From the NCBI GenBank assembly GCA_021827255.1, contig JAKAWO010000156.1, positions 1-7,154 on the forward strand: a stretch of 7,154 nt of DNA, in the 5' to 3' direction. Below the pieces are notes generated by a model. The model was not told the DNA's origin and ran no database searches. It saw only the letters and a list, made by a program, of their open reading frames with translations. The translations under genes were made by a program, and so were the position numbers. This document shows positions 5,739 to 7,154 of this stretch, in pieces. Origin of the DNA: Acidobacteriota bacterium (GTDB lineage Bacteria > Acidobacteriota > Terriglobia > UBA7540). The first letter of the stretch is position 1. The number at the start of each line of letters is the position of its first letter.

Positions 5739-7013
5739 ATGCGTGTGGCGCTCGGCGTGGCAGGCGGAATTGCGGCTTACAAAGCGGCGGAACTGCTGCG
5801 CCGGCTGCAGGACCGCGGGCTTGAAGTTCAGGTCGTCATGACGGAGGCGGCGCGCGAATTTGTCACTCCGCTGACCTTTGCCTCGCTCTCCGGGAATAAA
5901 GTCATCACGGGCATGTTCGCCGAGGGCGGGGGTGAACCCAACCTGGCCAGCGCCATCGAGCACATTGCCGTCGCCCAAAACATTGAAGCTCTGGTCATCG
6001 CGCCCGCCACCGCGAACCTCCTGGCCAAGCTGGCGGCGGGCCTCGCCGACGATTTTTTAACGACCCTTTGCCTGGCCACAAAAGCTCCGATCATCCTTGC
6101 CCCGGCGATGAACGTGAATATGTGGGAGCATCCGGCCACTCGGCTCAACGTTGAGACCCTTCGCCAACGCGGCGTCCAAATCCTGGAACCCGACGAGGGC
6201 TATCTGGCCTGCGGCATGAGCGGAGCGGGCCGGCTGGCTTCCGTGGAAGCCATCGCACAAGCCATGTTTGTGGCGCTCGGATTGCAGGATGATCTGCAAG
6301 GCGAGACGGTGCTCGTGACCGCAGGCCGCACCGAGGAACCGCTCGACCCTTGCCGCTTTTTGAGCAACCGTTCCTCGGGGAAAATGGGTTACGCGCTCGC
6401 CGAGGCGGCGCGGCGCCGCAGCGCCCGCGTGATTCTCATCAGCGGCCGAGCCAGCCTGGAACCTCCCGCCAGCGTTGCCATCGAGCGCGTTCGGAGCGGG
6501 GAAGAAATGGCCCGCGCGGTAGAGAAGCATCGGGAAGAAGCCACGGTTTTCCTGATGGCGGCAGCGGTGGCGGATTTTCGTCCCGCGCAGGTCGAATCCG
6601 CCAAGCTCAAGCGCCAAGCGGGCGCTCCGGTGCTCAAACTCGAGCCGACGACCGATATCCTGGGCGCGGTCGCCCGCCGCAGAAAGCCCGGCCAGCTTGT
6701 GGTCGGTTTCGCGGCGGAGACGGAAAATGTTCTTCAAAACGCAGCGGCCAAGCTCCGCGCCAAGCGGCTGGACCTCGTGGTCGCCAACGACGTGACCCAG
6801 GAAGGAGCGGGCTTCGAGGTGGACACGAACATCGTCACTCTGCTGTTCCCCGGCGGACGCCGCGTGGCCCTCGAAAAAATGAGCAAACGGGAGGTTGCCC
6901 ATCGCATCCTCGATGCGGTGGTCGAATTGCGATCCGAATGCGCCGCGGAACAGGCCCGCCCTGCCGCGTGGAGCTCGAAGCAGCTCAGGAAAATTCCCGG
7001 AACCCGCAAATGA
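5739..7013 (+). CDS. coaBC: bifunctional phosphopantothenoylcysteine synthetase/decarboxylase CoaBC
   Basis: CoaB joins 4'-phosphopantothenate to cysteine using CTP, and CoaC, a flavoprotein, decarboxylates the product to 4'-phosphopantetheine. These are two consecutive steps of coenzyme A synthesis in the cytosol. The protein has 424 residues, slightly over the family norm. The CoaC half starts at once with MRVALGVAGGIAAYKA. It shows His75 (in IEHIAVAQN), Asn125 (in APAMNVNMW) and Cys158 (in ACGMSGAGRL), matching the numbering of the E. coli active-site residues. The CoaB half begins near residue 188 and shows TAGRTEEPLDPCRFLSNRSS with Asn210, then SSGKMG, AAAVADFRP (274-282), Lys289, VGFAAET (322-328) and VVANDV (347-352). 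All key residues are present. The Arg in TAGRT, where Pro or Gly is more usual, is a mild variation. The last 20 or so residues form a basic, unconserved tail. Confidence 0.97.
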   Translation: MRVALGVAGGIAAYKAAELLRRLQDRGLEVQVVMTEAAREFVTPLTFASLSGNKVITGMFAEGGGEPNLASAIEHIAVAQNIEALVIAPATANLLAKLAAGLADDFLTTLCLATKAPIILAPAMNVNMWEHPATRLNVETLRQRGVQILEPDEGYLACGMSGAGRLASVEAIAQAMFVALGLQDDLQGETVLVTAGRTEEPLDPCRFLSNRSSGKMGYALAEAARRRSARVILISGRASLEPPASVAIERVRSGEEMARAVEKHREEATVFLMAAAVADFRPAQVESAKLKRQAGAPVLKLEPTTDILGAVARRRKPGQLVVGFAAETENVLQNAAAKLRAKRLDLVVANDVTQEGAGFEVDTNIVTLLFPGGRRVALEKMSKREVAHRILDAVVELRSECAAEQARPAAWSSKQLRKIPGTRK

Positions 7014-7054
7014 TCGCGAACCTCGGAGGGCCCACGGCGGCTCCAGGGCGAAGC

Positions 7055-7077
7055 AACCCAAGGCACGGGGGTTTTTT
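7055..7077 (+). terminator. weak intrinsic-terminator-like hairpin after coaBC
   Basis: AACCC (7055-7059) can pair with GGGTT (7069-7073) around a 9-nt loop, and a run of six T (7072-7077) follows. The stem is short and partly uses the T-run, so termination would be inefficient at best. The next gene begins only 14 nt later and has its own ribosome site, so partial attenuation is as likely as a true end of transcript. Confidence 0.3.
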
Positions 7078-7080
7078 CAT

Positions 7081-7087
7081 AAGGTGG
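7081..7087 (+). promoter_or_regulatory. Shine-Dalgarno that decides the TTG start at 7092
   Basis: AAGGTGG lies 4 nt before the TTG at 7092. A TAA at 7080-7082 is in frame with that TTG, and no ATG or GTG lies between them. The TTG is therefore the only usable upstream start for the last reading frame. Confidence 0.5.
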
Positions 7088-7091
7088 ACGC

Positions 7092-7154
7092 TTGGACGAC
7101 CGTTTACAGCGCGAACTCGCCGAATGGATTGAATTTTACCGCGAACTCGGCATC
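7092..7154 (+). CDS. N-terminus of a further gene, possibly uracil-DNA glycosylase (cut by window edge)
   Basis: Only 21 codons are visible, reading (M/L)DDRLQRELAEWIEFYRELG and one more Ile at the edge. The amphipathic helix with EWIEFYRELG resembles the leader of family-4 (iron-sulfur) uracil-DNA glycosylases, which often start with a short helix ending in a ...LG turn. I recall such a gene after coaBC in Acidobacteriota. If so, the product would remove uracil from DNA at the start of base excision repair. The frame starts at TTG with an AAGGTGG ribosome site and an in-frame stop immediately upstream. That there is a gene is well supported; its identity is inference from very little sequence. 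Confidence 0.5.
   Translation, partial: MDDRLQRELAEWIEFYRELGI

Noticed and set aside
6057..7061. 334-codon minus-strand and 260-codon plus-strand (6350-7132) open frames over coaBC
   Set aside because: Both are out-of-frame shadows of CoaBC, which has all active-site residues at the expected positions. The plus one is Arg/Gly-rich with no family resemblance.
7009..7132. ATG overlapping the coaBC stop (ATGA) as a coupled small gene
   Set aside because: The 40-codon product is Gly/Arg/Pro-rich and unlike any family, and it overlaps a better-supported TTG start at 7092 with its own ribosome site.
1..7154. CRISPR array, tRNA/rRNA genes, toxin-antitoxin or defence system
   Set aside because: I saw no regularly spaced repeats, no tRNA-like cloverleaf or conserved rRNA stretches, and no toxin, antitoxin or defence motifs in the supported proteins.

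Overview
The window is GC-rich bacterial DNA. It pairs the end of an insertion sequence with a dense, same-direction run of housekeeping genes. The order msbA-like ABC exporter, yicC, gmk, rpoZ, coaBC and then a short open frame resembling a uracil-DNA glycosylase N-terminus, together with the protein styles, suggests an Acidobacteriota genome (Solibacteres/Bryobacterales-like). This lineage call is inference from gene order and protein feel; no marker in the window proves it.

Layout. Positions 1-1135 (minus strand) hold an IS701-family DDE transposase whose 3' end runs off the left edge; 378 codons are open without a break. Positions 1136-1621 have no convincing gene. They probably contain the IS end (a CTAG that fits the family's target preference, and a 9-bp inverted repeat), a possible promoter, and two weak signals: half of a c-di-GMP-riboswitch-like motif and a start-less, signal-peptide-like reading frame. 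Positions 1622-1879 encode a small 85-residue protein with pentapeptide/beta-helix character. A possible promoter lies just before 2059. From there to the right edge all genes point the same way and are tightly packed: ABC exporter (2059-3870), YicC-family RNase (3946-4842), guanylate kinase (4839-5483, GTG start overlapping yicC by 4 nt), RNA polymerase omega (5484-5708, directly after the gmk stop), bifunctional CoaBC (5739-7013), and the first 21 codons of a TTG-started gene (7092 onward).

How the genes fit together. The yicC-gmk-rpoZ-coaBC block is a conserved core also known from Bacillus (yloC-remA-gmk-rpoZ-coaBC-priA). It joins RNA turnover, GDP supply, RNA polymerase assembly and coenzyme A synthesis, and here has an MsbA-type lipid exporter at its head. 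No remA lies between yicC and gmk. I found no defence system, CRISPR array, tRNA or rRNA. The core operon is ordinary; the less explained part is the 1136-2058 stretch between the IS and the operon.
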